Below, piece by piece: positions 27,827-36,968 of a stretch of 64,000 nucleotides of DNA. Position 1 is the stretch's first letter, and each line of letters opens with the position of its first letter. The stretch lies in assembly GCF_004168625.1 (NCBI RefSeq), contig NZ_SDWW01000009.1, positions 1-64,000 of the forward strand, read 5' to 3'. Made by a program: the position numbers and the translations under genes. Source of the stretch: Pengzhenrongella frigida. GTDB taxonomy: Bacteria; Actinomycetota; Actinomycetes; Actinomycetales; Cellulomonadaceae. Under the pieces are notes generated by a model. That model saw nothing but the letters and a program-made list of their open reading frames with translations. It did not search any database and was not told the DNA's origin.

Positions 27827-28834
27827 CTACTGCGTCGCGAGGGTGAGATGGACCTCGCCCGCGGGCACCGGGTCGGTGCCGGACGGTGACCAGGTCGGCT
27901 CGTCCCGGGACCAGGTCTGGTCCGCGGTGCTCACGGCGTCGACGTCCAACCCGTGCGCGACCGCGACCGACCAGTGGGCGAGGGTCCAGGCCAGGCGCGT
28001 GTCGTCGTCGGGGGTGCCGGCACCGAGCGCCCCGCCGTCGATCGTGACGGTGACCGTGCCGTCGTCGTCGGTGGCCGACGTCGTCGGCACGGCGCCGAAG
28101 TCGCGCGCCACCCGCGCGGCCACCGCCTCCGTCGACCCCGGCCCGCCGACGGTGTGCAGGTCGCAGGTCACCGTGGCGGGGGAGTAGCCCGTCAGGGCCG
28201 AGGCCCAGGCCCGGGACCGGGTCTCGTGCTGCGCGTACGCCTCGGGGAAGCCGGACCGCTGGACCTCCTGCGCGGCCACCGTGATCTCGAGCGCCTCGTA
28301 GTCCGGCACCTTGTCCAGCCCGTCGAAGAACGCGTTGGCCGAGTACACCGGGTCGAGGATCTGCTCCACCGTGCCCCAACCCTGCGACGGGCGCTGCTGG
28401 AACAGGCCGACCGAGTCGCGGTCCCCGTAGTCGATGTTGAGCAGCTTCGACTCCTGCAGGGCGGTGGCGATCCCGATGGTCGCGGCGCGGGCGGGCATCC
28501 CGCGGCGCACCGACACCGCGGCGACCAGCGCCGCGTTGTCGGCCTGGGCCGGGGTCAGGTACCAGCTGGTGCCGTCCGCCTCGGCCGCGCAGCGCTCGGC
28601 GCGGACGTCGCCGCCGTCGACCTGGTTGAGCAGCGCCACGACAGCGGTCACGGCGATCGCCGCCGTCGCGAGCAGCGCGAGCGCGGTGCGCCAGGACCGG
28701 CGGCGGCGCCGGCGGGACACGGCCCGCGACTGTGCTGGTCGGGACTGTGCCGGTCCGGACCCGGCCCGCGACTGCGCTGATCGCGACTGCGCTGATCGCG
28801 ACTGTGCTGGTCGGGACTGTGCTGGTCGGGACAC
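27827..28834 (-). CDS. Lysozyme-like membrane-anchored protein, function unknown
   Basis: A 335-residue protein. It has a repetitive Arg/Ala/Gln/Ser cytoplasmic tail, a poly-Arg patch, one helix (TALALLATAAIAVTAVVALL), then an extracellular domain with ATALQESKLLNIDYGDRDS and GLFQQRPSQGWGTVEQI. That domain recurs in actinobacterial proteins sometimes labelled heavy metal transporter; Glu in QESK and its surroundings resemble a transglycosylase active site, so a lysozyme-like fold is plausible. The start (GTG 28834) is uncertain because it lies within the 15-bp repeat tract. It sits nine bases downstream of dapD. Confidence 0.7.
   Translation of the reverse strand: MSRPAQSRPAQSRSAQSRSAQSRAGSGPAQSRPAQSRAVSRRRRRRSWRTALALLATAAIAVTAVVALLNQVDGGDVRAERCAAEADGTSWYLTPAQADNAALVAAVSVRRGMPARAATIGIATALQESKLLNIDYGDRDSVGLFQQRPSQGWGTVEQILDPVYSANAFFDGLDKVPDYEALEITVAAQEVQRSGFPEAYAQHETRSRAWASALTGYSPATVTCDLHTVGGPGSTEAVAARVARDFGAVPTTSATDDDGTVTVTIDGGALGAGTPDDDTRLAWTLAHWSVAVAHGLDVDAVSTADQTWSRDEPTWSPSGTDPVPAGEVHLTLATQ
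28729..28830. repeat. 15-bp tandem repeat at the start of the lysozyme-like gene
   Basis: Six units such as actgtgctggtcggg at 28729, 28744, 28771, 28786, 28801 and 28816, interrupted by a 12-base segment (28759-28770). They encode RPAQS or RSAQS pentapeptides. Pairs 28771/28786 and 28801/28816 are identical, suggesting recent duplication. Confidence 0.92.
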
Positions 28835-28842
28835 GGCCCGGG

Positions 28843-29922
28843 TCAGTGCTGGTGCAGCGCGGCGTTGAGCTCCACACCGGCGCCGGCGCGGGCGACGGCC
28901 TCGACGCCCCCGGTCAGGGAGTTGCGGCGAAAGAGCACGCTGTGGGATCCGGACAGGTCGCGCGCCTTGACCACGCGGCCGTCGAGCGCGCCGCCGTCGT
29001 CGGCCTTGAAGCCCACGAGGGCGACCTTGGTGCCGGCCGTGACATACAGGCCCGCCTCCACCACGCAGTCGTCGCCGAGCTGGATGCCGAGGCCGGCGTT
29101 CGCGCCGAGCAGAGACCGCCGACCGATCGACACGACCTCACGGCCGCCGCCGGACAGCGTGCCCATGATCGAGGCGCCCCCGCCGATGTCGCTGCCGTCG
29201 CCGACCACGACCCCCGAGGAGATGCGGCCCTCGACCATCGACACCCCGAGCGTGCCCGCGTTGAAGTTCACGAAGCCCTCATGCATCACGGTCGTGCCCG
29301 GGGCGAGGTGCGCGCCGAGCCGCACGCGGTCCGCATCGGCGATCCGCACGCCGCTGGGCAGCACGTAGTCGACCATCCGCGGGAAGCGGTCGACGCTGAA
29401 CACGGTCACCGGCGTGCCGGTCGCGGCCCGCAGGCGCAGCCGGGTCGCCTCGAAGTCCTCGACCGCGCACGGCCCGCGGTCCGTCCAGACCACGTTCTCG
29501 AGCCGGGCGAAGATGCCGTCGAGGTTCTGGCCGTGCGGCACGACCAGGCGGTGCGAGAGCAGGTGCAGACGCAGGTAGGCGTCGGCGGCGTCGCGCGGCG
29601 GCGTGTCCAGGTCGATCACCGTGCGGACGACGGTGGTCCGCACGCCCCGAGCGGCGTCGGCGCCTTCGAGGGCCAGCAGCTCGGGCGGTGCGGCGGCGTC
29701 GGCTGGCGGTTCACCGAGGGCCGGGGCCGGGTACCAGACGTCGAGGGTGGTCCCGGTGCGAGATTCCGCGGTCGTCGCGCCGGCTGCGGTGACGGTGGCG
29801 GTGGTGCCAGTGGCAGCGATGTCACCCGCGGAGCTGTCGGCGTCGCCCGCGGAGCTGTCGGCAGCGTGGACGGGGGTCGTGATCGTGGCCAGGCCGAAAC
29901 CCCAGGCGGTGCGCGGACTCAT
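28843..29922 (-). CDS. dapD: Tetrahydrodipicolinate N-succinyltransferase DapD
   Basis: A 359-residue acyltransferase that succinylates tetrahydrodipicolinate, the first branch step to meso-DAP. It has an N-terminal domain ([26 protein letters not shown] split around it) and a left-handed beta-helix of hexapeptide repeats ([40 protein letters not shown]). This is the long actinobacterial form. A 21-bp repeat near the N-terminus encodes ADSSAGD twice. The ATG at 29922 is seven bases after a TAGGGT box. Earlier in-frame starts lie upstream of that promoter. Confidence 0.9.
   Translation of the reverse strand: MSPRTAWGFGLATITTPVHAADSSAGDADSSAGDIAATGTTATVTAAGATTAESRTGTTLDVWYPAPALGEPPADAAAPPELLALEGADAARGVRTTVVRTVIDLDTPPRDAADAYLRLHLLSHRLVVPHGQNLDGIFARLENVVWTDRGPCAVEDFEATRLRLRAATGTPVTVFSVDRFPRMVDYVLPSGVRIADADRVRLGAHLAPGTTVMHEGFVNFNAGTLGVSMVEGRISSGVVVGDGSDIGGGASIMGTLSGGGREVVSIGRRSLLGANAGLGIQLGDDCVVEAGLYVTAGTKVALVGFKADDGGALDGRVVKARDLSGSHSVLFRRNSLTGGVEAVARAGAGVELNAALHQH
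29825..29866. repeat. 21-bp direct repeat in dapD
   Basis: Two adjacent units (29825-29845 and 29846-29866) differ at two positions and encode ADSSAGD-type heptapeptides near residues 19-33, a region poorly conserved in DapD. Confidence 0.85.
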
Positions 29923-29935
29923 GGCCCCCACCCTA
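29923..29935 (-). promoter_or_regulatory. Leaderless dapD promoter
   Basis: On the minus strand TAGGGT (29935-29930) is followed by seven bases and the ATG. No Shine-Dalgarno is present. No good -35 is visible. Confidence 0.55.
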
Positions 29936-30138
29936 AACGTCCGGCGTAGCCACACCTGAGTGGTGCTGACAGCCGCACGTGCTGCTGAGGTGAACGGTTG
30001 GGGCGGATGGGGCGTCCCGCGCGCACCTCGAGGCATCAACAGGCACACGTGCGGCTGTGCGCATCACCTTCTCGGCCGGGCGCGCGATGGCCGGCGGCGT
30101 CAGCGCGGACCGGCGGACCGGCGGACCGGGGTGATCGG

Positions 30139-30150
30139 TAGGGTCGGCGG
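30139..30150 (+). promoter_or_regulatory. Leaderless dapE promoter
   Basis: tagggt (30139-30144) then six bases then GTG. The same -10 sequence serves divergent dapD, about 200 bases away. Confidence 0.55.
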
Positions 30151-31242
30151 GTGACGACCACTGTGCTGGACCCGACCGGTGACCTGCTCGCGCTCACCCG
30201 GGCGTTGTGCGACATCCCGTCCGTGAGCGGTGACGAGACCGCGATCGTCGACGCGATCGAGGCGGCGCTGCGCCGCTACCCCCACCTCGAGGTGCTGCGC
30301 GACGGCGACGCGCTGGTCGCCCGGACGTCCCTGGGCCGCGCGGAACGGGTCGTCGTCGCGGGGCACACCGACACCGTGCCGATCGCGGACAACCTGCCGA
30401 CCACCGTCGTCGGGAGCGGCTCCGAGGCTGCCGTGTGGGGGCGGGGGACGGTCGACATGAAGGGCGGGGTGGCGATCCAGGTCGCCCTCGCAGCCGCCCT
30501 GACCGCGCCGACGCGGGACGTCACCTGGGTCTTCTACGACCACGAGGAGGTCGAGGCGTCGCTCAGCGGGCTCGGCCGGATCGCCCGGAACCACCCGGAC
30601 TGGCTCGCCGCCGACTTCGCCGTGCTCGGCGAACCGAGCAACGCCGGCATCGAGGGCGGCTGCAACGGCACGCTCCGCGTCGAGGTGCGCGTGCCCGGCG
30701 TGGCTGCGCACTCGGCCCGCTCCTGGATGGGCGTCAACGCGATCCACGGCGCCGCCGAGGTGCTGCGCCGGCTGGCGGAGTACGAGGCGGCCGACGTCGA
30801 GGTCGACGGGCTGGTCTACCGCGAGGGGATGAACGCCGTGGCGATCAGCGGCGGGGTGGCCGGCAACGTGGTCCCGGACGAGTGCGTGGTCACGGTCAAC
30901 TACCGGTTCGCGCCGTCGACCTCGGTCGCCGGCGCCGAGGCGCACGTCCGGGAGCTGTTCAGCGGGTTCGACGTGACGCTCACGGATGCCGCGTCGGGCG
31001 CCCGCCCGGGGCTGGACGACCCCGCAGCCGCCGACTTCGCCGCCACCGCGCTGGCGTTCACCGGCGGCGTCCCGGCCCCGAAGTTCGGCTGGACCGACGT
31101 CGCCCGATTCGCCGAGCTGGGAATCCCGGCGGTCAACTTCGGCCCCGGCGACCCGCTCCTTGCGCACAAGGACGACGAGCACTGCGCCGTCGCGCAGATC
31201 CAGCTCTGCCACGACGCGCTGCGTTCCTGGCTGACCTCGTGA
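30151..31242 (+). CDS. dapE: Succinyl-diaminopimelate desuccinylase DapE
   Basis: A 363-residue M20 metallohydrolase that releases LL-diaminopimelate from its succinyl form. It has metal motifs [14 protein letters not shown] and [10 protein letters not shown], catalytic Glu in YDHEEVEAS, ligand in [14 protein letters not shown], and C-terminal His in AHKDDEHC. The GTG at 30151 is at the expected N-terminus, directly after a -10 box with no leader. It stands divergent to dapD, as in mycobacteria. Confidence 0.93.
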   Translation: MTTTVLDPTGDLLALTRALCDIPSVSGDETAIVDAIEAALRRYPHLEVLRDGDALVARTSLGRAERVVVAGHTDTVPIADNLPTTVVGSGSEAAVWGRGTVDMKGGVAIQVALAAALTAPTRDVTWVFYDHEEVEASLSGLGRIARNHPDWLAADFAVLGEPSNAGIEGGCNGTLRVEVRVPGVAAHSARSWMGVNAIHGAAEVLRRLAEYEAADVEVDGLVYREGMNAVAISGGVAGNVVPDECVVTVNYRFAPSTSVAGAEAHVRELFSGFDVTLTDAASGARPGLDDPAAADFAATALAFTGGVPAPKFGWTDVARFAELGIPAVNFGPGDPLLAHKDDEHCAVAQIQLCHDALRSWLTS

Positions 31243-31266
31243 AGGTCACCTCTTAGAGTTCAGGTC
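31231..31266 (+). promoter_or_regulatory. Leaderless promoter of LOG gene
   Basis: ctgacc (31231-31236), a 17-base spacer, tagagt (31254-31259), seven bases, then the ATG at 31267. This is the most complete sigma-A promoter of the leaderless set. Confidence 0.6.
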
Positions 31267-32097
31267 ATGACGAGCGACGAGGGCGTGCCCACCCCGGGGA
31301 GCGGGCACCGACGCGGACCGGTGCTGCTGCGCCGCGGCCAGATCCCGACCATGACCGCCGACGAGCGACTGCTGGCGGCGCCCCGTCAGGGCGCGAGCTG
31401 GCTGCACGAGGACCCCTGGCGGGTGCTCCGCATCCAGAGCGAGCTCGTCGAGGGCTTCGGGGCGCTCGCCGAGATCGGCCCGGCGATGAGCGTGTTCGGC
31501 TCGGCCCGCGTGGGCCCCGACCACCCCGAGTACGCGCTCGCCGAACGCGTCGGGCGCGGGCTCGCGAACGCCGGCTACGCCGTCATCACCGGCGGCGGCC
31601 CGGGGGTGATGGAGGCGGCAAACAAGGGTGCGAACCAGGCCGGCGGCGTGTCGGTCGGGCTCGGGATCGAGCTGCCGTTCGAGCAGGGCATGAACCAGTG
31701 GGTCGACCTCGGCGTCAACTTCCGGTACTTCTTCGCCCGCAAGCTCATGTTCGTGAAGTACGCCCAGGGATTCATCGTGCTGCCCGGCGGGTTCGGCACG
31801 CTGGACGAGCTGTCCGAGGCCCTCACGCTGGTCCAGACCCACAAGGTCACCGAGTTCCCGATCGTGCTGGTCGGCAGCTCCTACTGGCAGGGGCTGCTCG
31901 ACTGGCTCGGCGGACCGGTCCGCGCCCACGGCATGATCGGCCACCTCGACCTCGATCTGATCCGACTCGTCGACGACCCGGACGAGGCCGTCGCACTCGT
32001 CGTCGAGCGCGATGCGCAGCTGCGGGCCGCCGAGGACGCGGCCGTGGTCGAAGCCGCCGCCGCCCAGCGGGCCGCGGGCGCCTCCGGGGACGTATGA
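31267..32097 (+). CDS. LOG-family protein (cytokinin riboside phosphoribohydrolase-like)
   Basis: A 276-residue Rossmann-fold protein of the LONELY GUY family, which cleaves nucleoside monophosphates (for example N6-modified AMP) at the ribose. It has GGGPGVMEAANKGA and the defining PGGFGTLDE motif. M. tuberculosis Rv1205 occupies the same position and makes cytokinins. The C-terminal tail is Ala-rich. It overlaps folP2 by four bases (ATGA). Confidence 0.9.
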   Translation: MTSDEGVPTPGSGHRRGPVLLRRGQIPTMTADERLLAAPRQGASWLHEDPWRVLRIQSELVEGFGALAEIGPAMSVFGSARVGPDHPEYALAERVGRGLANAGYAVITGGGPGVMEAANKGANQAGGVSVGLGIELPFEQGMNQWVDLGVNFRYFFARKLMFVKYAQGFIVLPGGFGTLDELSEALTLVQTHKVTEFPIVLVGSSYWQGLLDWLGGPVRAHGMIGHLDLDLIRLVDDPDEAVALVVERDAQLRAAEDAAVVEAAAAQRAAGASGDV

Positions 32098-33065
32098 CGA
32101 CCCCGGCCGGGGTCCCGGCCGCCGGCGCCCCGGTCCGGCTGCGGGGTCGGACGTTCGGCGCCGACCACCCGGTCGTGATGGCGATCGTCAACCGCACGCC
32201 CGACTCGTTCTACGCGCCCGCGCGCCACTCCTCGTCGGACGCGGCGGTCGAGGCGATCGCGCAGGCCGCCGGCGAGGGCGCCGACATCGTCGACATCGGC
32301 GGCATCCGGGCGGGCCGCGGGCCTCGGGTCGACGCGGCCGAAGAGGTCCGTCGCGTGGTCCCGCTGATCGCGCTGGTGCGAGATCGCCATCCCGACCTGC
32401 TGATCAGCGTGGACACCTGGCGGGCCGACGTCGCCCGGCAGGCCGCGCGGGCGGGCGCCGACCTCATCAACGACACCTGGGCGGGCCACGACCCGCACCT
32501 GGTCGAGGTGGCCGCCGAGGAGGGCGTCGGCGTGGTCTGCTCGCACACCGGTGGCGCGCTCCCGCGGACCGACCCCTTCCGGGTCGCGTACCCACGGGCC
32601 GCGCCGGCCGGGCCCGACGGCGACCCGGGCGCCGACCCGGGCGCCGACCCGCGCACCGACCTGCGCGACGGCGTCGTCGACGACGTCCTGGCCACGCTCG
32701 CCATCGCCGCGGCGCGCGCGGTGTCGCTCGGGATCGACCCGGGCTCGGTGTTCGTGGACCCGACGCACGACTTCGGCAAGAACACCTGGCACTCCCTGCA
32801 CCTCGTGCGGCGGACCGCCGCGCTCGTCGGCCTCGGCCACCCCGTGCTGATGGCGCTCTCCCGCAAGGACTTCGTCGGCGAGAGCCTCGACCTGCCTGTC
32901 GACGAGCGGCTCGAGGGCACGCTCGCCGCGACGGCCGTGGCCGCGTGGCTCGGAGCCCGGGTGTTCCGCACGCACGACGTGCGGGCCACCCGCCGCACGC
33001 TCGACATGGTCGCGGCGATCCGGGGCGACGCGCCGCCCGCACGTGCCGTTCGCGGCCTGGCGTGA
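32094..33065 (+). CDS. folP2: FolP2-type dihydropteroate synthase homologue
   Basis: A 323-residue TIM-barrel protein with MAIVNRTPDSFY and SVDTWRADVAR. The loop DIGGIRAGRG replaces the DIGGESTRPG of true dihydropteroate synthase, and THDFGKNTWHSLHLVRR follows, matching mycobacterial FolP2 (Rv1207). FolP2 is reported not to replace FolP1, so folate synthesis may not be its role. A 12-bp tandem repeat inserts DPGA units near residues 177-191. It is translationally coupled to the LOG gene. Confidence 0.85.
   Translation: MTTPAGVPAAGAPVRLRGRTFGADHPVVMAIVNRTPDSFYAPARHSSSDAAVEAIAQAAGEGADIVDIGGIRAGRGPRVDAAEEVRRVVPLIALVRDRHPDLLISVDTWRADVARQAARAGADLINDTWAGHDPHLVEVAAEEGVGVVCSHTGGALPRTDPFRVAYPRAAPAGPDGDPGADPGADPRTDLRDGVVDDVLATLAIAAARAVSLGIDPGSVFVDPTHDFGKNTWHSLHLVRRTAALVGLGHPVLMALSRKDFVGESLDLPVDERLEGTLAATAVAAWLGARVFRTHDVRATRRTLDMVAAIRGDAPPARAVRGLA
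32622..32666. repeat. 12-bp tandem repeat in folP2
   Basis: Units gacccgggcgcc at 32622 and 32634, variant gacccgcgcacc at 32646 and partial gacctgcgc at 32658. They encode DPGA/DPGA/DPRT/DLR in a surface loop. Confidence 0.88.
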
Positions 33066-33075
33066 GCGGTTCAGC

Positions 33076-34323
33076 GTGAGCGGACCGGCGCCCGCGCTCG
33101 CGGGGGCGGGCGCGGGCACCTGGTCGCGCCCCACCCGGTGGCCATGGTGGGTCCAGGTGCTCGCGGTCTACGCGGTGGCGCGGGTCGTCAGCGCGACCAT
33201 CCTGCTCGCCGTCGCCCGCGAGCAGGTCGCGAACCTGTGGACCCCCGCGTCTCCGTCGTACACGCAGTTCACGGGCCTGATGTGGGATGCGAGCTGGTAC
33301 CGGCAGATCGCCGAGCAGGGCTACCCCGCGCACCTGCCGGTCGGCGCGGACGGTTCGGTCGAGCAGAACGCCTGGGCGTTCTATCCGTTGTTCCCGCTGC
33401 TGGCCCGGGGTCTGACGGCGATCACGGGTGCGCCCTGGCAGGTCGCCGCCCCGCTGCTCGCCTTCGCGGCCGGGGCGGCCGCCATGGTGGTGATCTACCG
33501 GTCCGTCGAGGCTGGAGCCCCGCGGGCCGTCGCCGCCCGGCCGGGTCTGCCGCTCGTGACCGTCGCGCTGGTGGCGTTCTTCCCGACGTCGGTCGTGCTC
33601 CAGGTCGCCTACTCCGAATCCCTCGCGCTGCTCCTGGTCGCCTCGGCGCTGCTCGCCCTGATCCGGCGGCGCTACCCGCTCGCGATCGCCCTCGTGGTCG
33701 CGCTCGGCTTCACCCGGGCGGTGGCCCTGCCGATGGCGGTGGTCGTCGTCGTGCACGCGGCCGCGCGTTGGCGGGCGGCGCGGCGCGGCGAGGACTCGCT
33801 CGGCCGACGCGACGCCCTCGGGCTCGGTGCGCTGCTGGTCGTCGCCGTCGCCAGCGGGTTCGCCTGGCAGCTCGTGTGCGGCGCGGTCACCGGGGTTCCG
33901 GACGGCTACCTCCAGACCCAGGCCGCCTGGCGGGCGCGGCCCGAGGTCGTCCCCGTGCTGCCCTGGGTGGACATGGCGCGCTGGCTCTTCGGCGGCTGGG
34001 GGACGTTCGCGCTCGCCGTCGTGCTCGCCGGTGTGGCGGCGCTGCTGCTGTGTCGGCCGGCCCGGCGGCTGGGCCCCGAGCTGTGGACGTGGCCGGCCGC
34101 CTACCTCGGCTACCTGGTCGGGGTCGTCGAGCCCGGGACGAGCCTGGGACGGTTCCTGCTGCTGGCCTTCCCGCTCGCGGCAGTCACCGCCGGAATGGTC
34201 CGCGCGCCGGCCCGACGGCGTCGCGCCTGGCTCGCGCTGATCGTCGTCGCGATGGTGTTGTGCCAGGTCGGCTGGGTGTGGGCGCTGTGGCGATTGACCC
34301 CGCCCGCGGGATGGCCGCCGTGA
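33076..34323 (+). CDS. Multi-pass PIG-V-like mannosyltransferase
   Basis: A 415-residue integral membrane protein with about ten helices. The motif WDASWYRQIAEQGYP after the first helix carries the Asp typical of GT-C lipid-linked sugar transferases, resembling PIG-V-like actinobacterial mannosyltransferases. The start is uncertain: GTG 33076 is chosen because GTG 33043 lies inside folP2. It occupies the position of the gpgS region in mycobacteria, so a role in glycolipid or wall polymer synthesis is plausible but unproven. Confidence 0.75.
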   Translation: MSGPAPALAGAGAGTWSRPTRWPWWVQVLAVYAVARVVSATILLAVAREQVANLWTPASPSYTQFTGLMWDASWYRQIAEQGYPAHLPVGADGSVEQNAWAFYPLFPLLARGLTAITGAPWQVAAPLLAFAAGAAAMVVIYRSVEAGAPRAVAARPGLPLVTVALVAFFPTSVVLQVAYSESLALLLVASALLALIRRRYPLAIALVVALGFTRAVALPMAVVVVVHAAARWRAARRGEDSLGRRDALGLGALLVVAVASGFAWQLVCGAVTGVPDGYLQTQAAWRARPEVVPVLPWVDMARWLFGGWGTFALAVVLAGVAALLLCRPARRLGPELWTWPAAYLGYLVGVVEPGTSLGRFLLLAFPLAAVTAGMVRAPARRRRAWLALIVVAMVLCQVGWVWALWRLTPPAGWPP

Positions 34324-34353
34324 GTTCGACACTCTGCTGTGGTCGTCGTGACC

Positions 34354-34359
34354 TAGAAT
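34354..34359 (+). promoter_or_regulatory. DUF3117 gene -10 box
   Basis: tagaat, about 96 bases before the ATG at 34455, predicts a leader of roughly 90 bases. Confidence 0.45.
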
Positions 34360-34454
34360 GGTTCCGGACATCCAACCCGACCTCCGCGTGACGCCCTGTG
34401 ACTGGGCGTGCGAGGGAGCGGTGCGGTCAGGCACGAATGAAGGAGACTCACGAC

Positions 34455-34622
34455 ATGGCCGCCATGAAGCCGCGGACTGGTGACGGCCCGCTCGAGGTCA
34501 CCAAGGAGGGCCGCGGCTTTGTCATGCGCGTGCCGCTCGAGGGCGGTGGCCGACTTGTCGTCGAGCTCAACGCCACGGAGGCCCAGGCCCTCGGCGACGC
34601 GCTGACCTCGGTCGTCAGCTGA
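34455..34622 (+). CDS. DUF3117 small conserved protein
   Basis: A 55-residue protein beginning MAAMKPRTGDGPLEVTKEGR and continuing with MRVPLEGGGRLVVEL, the complete and highly conserved actinobacterial DUF3117 (Rv1211 in M. tuberculosis). Its function is unknown to me. AGGAG (34441-34445) precedes the ATG by nine bases. A longer reading from 34398 is not conserved. Confidence 0.9.
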   Translation: MAAMKPRTGDGPLEVTKEGRGFVMRVPLEGGGRLVVELNATEAQALGDALTSVVS

Positions 34623-34626
34623 CCCG

Positions 34627-36225
34627 TTGGCTGGTCGCGGCACTACCTCGCGTGTCAAGGCGCCGGTCGGGCGCACCCTCCCCGCAGTCACCACCGCTCG
34701 CGGTGGCGTAGCGACGTCCACGCTGCTCGCAGCCGACGACGTCGCGGCTGTGGCGGTGCCCGTCGCGCCCCCGGCCGACGGCGAGACCGAGGTCCAGCCA
34801 CGCGCCGGGACCGCGGACGCGGCGGCGCGGTACGGGATCGACCTCGGAGACCTTGCCGAGCGCGCCGGTCTGACCGGTGCGCCCGGTGAGGCGTGGACGC
34901 TGCACCTGCCGCGTCGGCTGCTCAGCTCCGGCCCCGAGCTCCCGTGGGGTCGGCTGCCCGCGCGGCTGATCCTCGTCGGGGTCGGCGACGGCTCCCCGAA
35001 CGCGCTCCGGCGTGCCGGGGCTGCGCTCGCGCGGCAGACCCGTGGACTCGACCGGGTCGTCACCACGCTCGGCGCCGAGGGTGGTGTGCAGGCCCCCGAG
35101 GCCGCGCGCGCACTCGTCGAGGGGTATCTCCTCGCGTCCTACCGCCTGCCCACGCAGGCCACGGGCACCCCGGCGAAGGCGCCCGCCGCCGAGCTGGTGC
35201 TGCTCGGTCGGCACGGCGAGCGGGTCGAGGCCGCGATCGCCGATGCGCAGATCGCGGCGCGCGCGACCTGGCTGGTCCGGGACCTCACGAACACCCCGGC
35301 CAGCACGAAGAACCCGCCGTGGATGGCTCAGCGTGCGAGCGAGCTCGCTGCCCCGCTCGGCCTCGACGTGCGCGTGCTCGGTGTGACCGAGCTGGCCGCG
35401 CAGGGGTTCGGCGGCATCCTCGCCGTCGGGTCCGGCTCCGCCAGCGAGCCGCGGCTCGTGATCGTGAGCTACACCCCGGCGACCGGATCGACGGGGCGGC
35501 ACGTCGTCGTCGTCGGCAAGGGCATCACCTTCGACACCGGTGGCATCTCGATCAAGCCGCGCGAGTCCATGGTGACGATGAAGACCGACATGGCCGGCTC
35601 CGCCGTCGCGCTCGCCACCGTGCTCGCCGCCGCCGAGAAGGGGCTCGGGCACCGGGTCACCGCGGTCCTGCCGCTCGCGGAGAACCACTTCGGCGGGTCG
35701 TCCTACCGGCCCGGCGACGTCGTGACCATGCGCAGCGGACGCACCGTCGAGGTCGCCAACACGGATGCCGAGGGTCGGATGGTGCTCGCCGACGCCCTGG
35801 CGTTCGCGGACGCCGAGCTCGACCCGGACATCCTCATCGACGTCGCCACGCTCACGGGCGCGGCCAGCATCGGCCTCGGCAAGCAGCACGGCGCGCTGTT
35901 CTCGGCCGACGACGCCCTCGTCTCCGCGCTCGAGTCCGCGGCGGTCGCGGCGGGCGAGCCCGTGTGGCACATGCCGCTCGTGGAGGAGTACGCGGGCGCG
36001 GTGCGTTCCGACGTGGCGGACCTGCGTCAGGTGCCGAACGGCTGGAAGGGTGCGGGCTCGATCACCGCGGCCCTGTTCCTCCGCGAGTTCGTCGGATCGC
36101 GTCGGTGGGCGCACCTCGACATCGCCGGGCCGGCGCGGGCCACCTCCGACAAGCACGAGATCACCGAGGGCGCGACCGGGTACGGCGCTCGCCTGCTGCT
36201 GCGCTACCTCGAGACGCTGCGCTGA
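34627..36225 (+). CDS. pepA: Leucyl aminopeptidase (M17)
   Basis: A 532-residue dimetal aminopeptidase. It has VGKGITFDTGGISIKP and the signature NTDAEGRMVLADAL, with metal-ligand Lys, Asp and Glu residues and the M17 N-terminal domain. It trims N-terminal residues from peptides and, in actinobacteria, may cleave Cys-Gly. The TTG start at 34627, four bases after DUF3117, lacks a clear Shine-Dalgarno; a start further in is possible. The peptide importers at 5-18 kb could feed it. Confidence 0.9.
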   Translation: MAGRGTTSRVKAPVGRTLPAVTTARGGVATSTLLAADDVAAVAVPVAPPADGETEVQPRAGTADAAARYGIDLGDLAERAGLTGAPGEAWTLHLPRRLLSSGPELPWGRLPARLILVGVGDGSPNALRRAGAALARQTRGLDRVVTTLGAEGGVQAPEAARALVEGYLLASYRLPTQATGTPAKAPAAELVLLGRHGERVEAAIADAQIAARATWLVRDLTNTPASTKNPPWMAQRASELAAPLGLDVRVLGVTELAAQGFGGILAVGSGSASEPRLVIVSYTPATGSTGRHVVVVGKGITFDTGGISIKPRESMVTMKTDMAGSAVALATVLAAAEKGLGHRVTAVLPLAENHFGGSSYRPGDVVTMRSGRTVEVANTDAEGRMVLADALAFADAELDPDILIDVATLTGAASIGLGKQHGALFSADDALVSALESAAVAAGEPVWHMPLVEEYAGAVRSDVADLRQVPNGWKGAGSITAALFLREFVGSRRWAHLDIAGPARATSDKHEITEGATGYGARLLLRYLETLR

Positions 36226-36279
36226 CCCGCTCGCTGCGGGTCAGCTCGCAGCACCGGGCTCAGTTCGCCGGGACAGCCG

Positions 36280-36912
36280 TCAGCGGCGCACGCCGAGGAG
36301 CAGCCCGTCGCCCGTCGGGAGCATCCCGGACAGGACCCGCTCGTCCGCGCGCAGGGCCCGGCCGACCTCGCGGATGATCGTGGTGATCTCGTCGCGGCGC
36401 GCCGGATCGGCGACCCGGTCGTGCCAGAGCGCGTGGTCGAGCGCGACCACCCCGCCCGGTCGCAGGAGCCGCAGCGCCTGCTCGACGTACCCCGCACAGC
36501 CCTCGGGGTCCGCGTCGATGAACACGAGGTCGTACGCGCCGTCGGTCAGCCGGGGGAGCACGTCGTGGGCGCGACCGGAGATGGTGCGGGTCCGGGTCGA
36601 CCGGATGCCCGCCTCGGCGAACGCCTCCTTCGCGGCCCGCTGGTGCTCCACCTCGACGTCGATCGTGGTGAGCACCCCGTCGAGCGGCATGCCGCGGAGC
36701 AGATACAGCGAGCCGACACCCGCACCGGTGCCGATCTCGACGACGGAGCGCGCCTGGGCGCTCGCCGCCAGGACGCTCAGCACCGCGCCCGAACCGGGCT
36801 GGACGGGGACGCAGCCGAGCTGGCTGGCCCGTTCGCGGGCCCGGAGGAGAACCTCGTCCTCGGGCAGGAACTCCTCGGAGTAGACCCAGCTCTGGGTCTT
36901 GTCGGTGGAGAT
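36280..36912 (-). CDS. SAM-dependent O-methyltransferase (Rv1220c-like), apparent AUC start
   Basis: A 210-residue class I methyltransferase with SAM motif [16 protein letters not shown], acidic [11 protein letters not shown] and metal-binding Asp in [11 protein letters not shown]. The conserved N-terminus [19 protein letters not shown] is in frame, yet no ATG, GTG or TTG precedes it before a stop at about 36956; the first conventional start (GTG 36783) would cut off about 43 conserved residues. A perfect GGAGG (36922-36918) lies five bases before an ATC at 36912, so AUC is the likely start. A sequence error in that codon is the alternative. Confidence 0.82.
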   Translation of the reverse strand: MSTDKTQSWVYSEEFLPEDEVLLRARERASQLGCVPVQPGSGAVLSVLAASAQARSVVEIGTGAGVGSLYLLRGMPLDGVLTTIDVEVEHQRAAKEAFAEAGIRSTRTRTISGRAHDVLPRLTDGAYDLVFIDADPEGCAGYVEQALRLLRPGGVVALDHALWHDRVADPARRDEITTIIREVGRALRADERVLSGMLPTGDGLLLGVRR

Positions 36913-36968
36913 GATGGCCTCCCGAGGCGTGTTTGCAGGTGGCAGGACGGTGCGGCGATGCTACCGCC

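Noticed and set aside
28729-28830. CRISPR-like array
   Set aside because: Units are only 15 bp, directly adjacent, coding and in frame; there are no spacers and no cas genes.
27827-28834. Heavy metal transporter label often given to this family
   Set aside because: It has one membrane helix and no metal-binding or transport motif; a lysozyme-like outer domain fits better.
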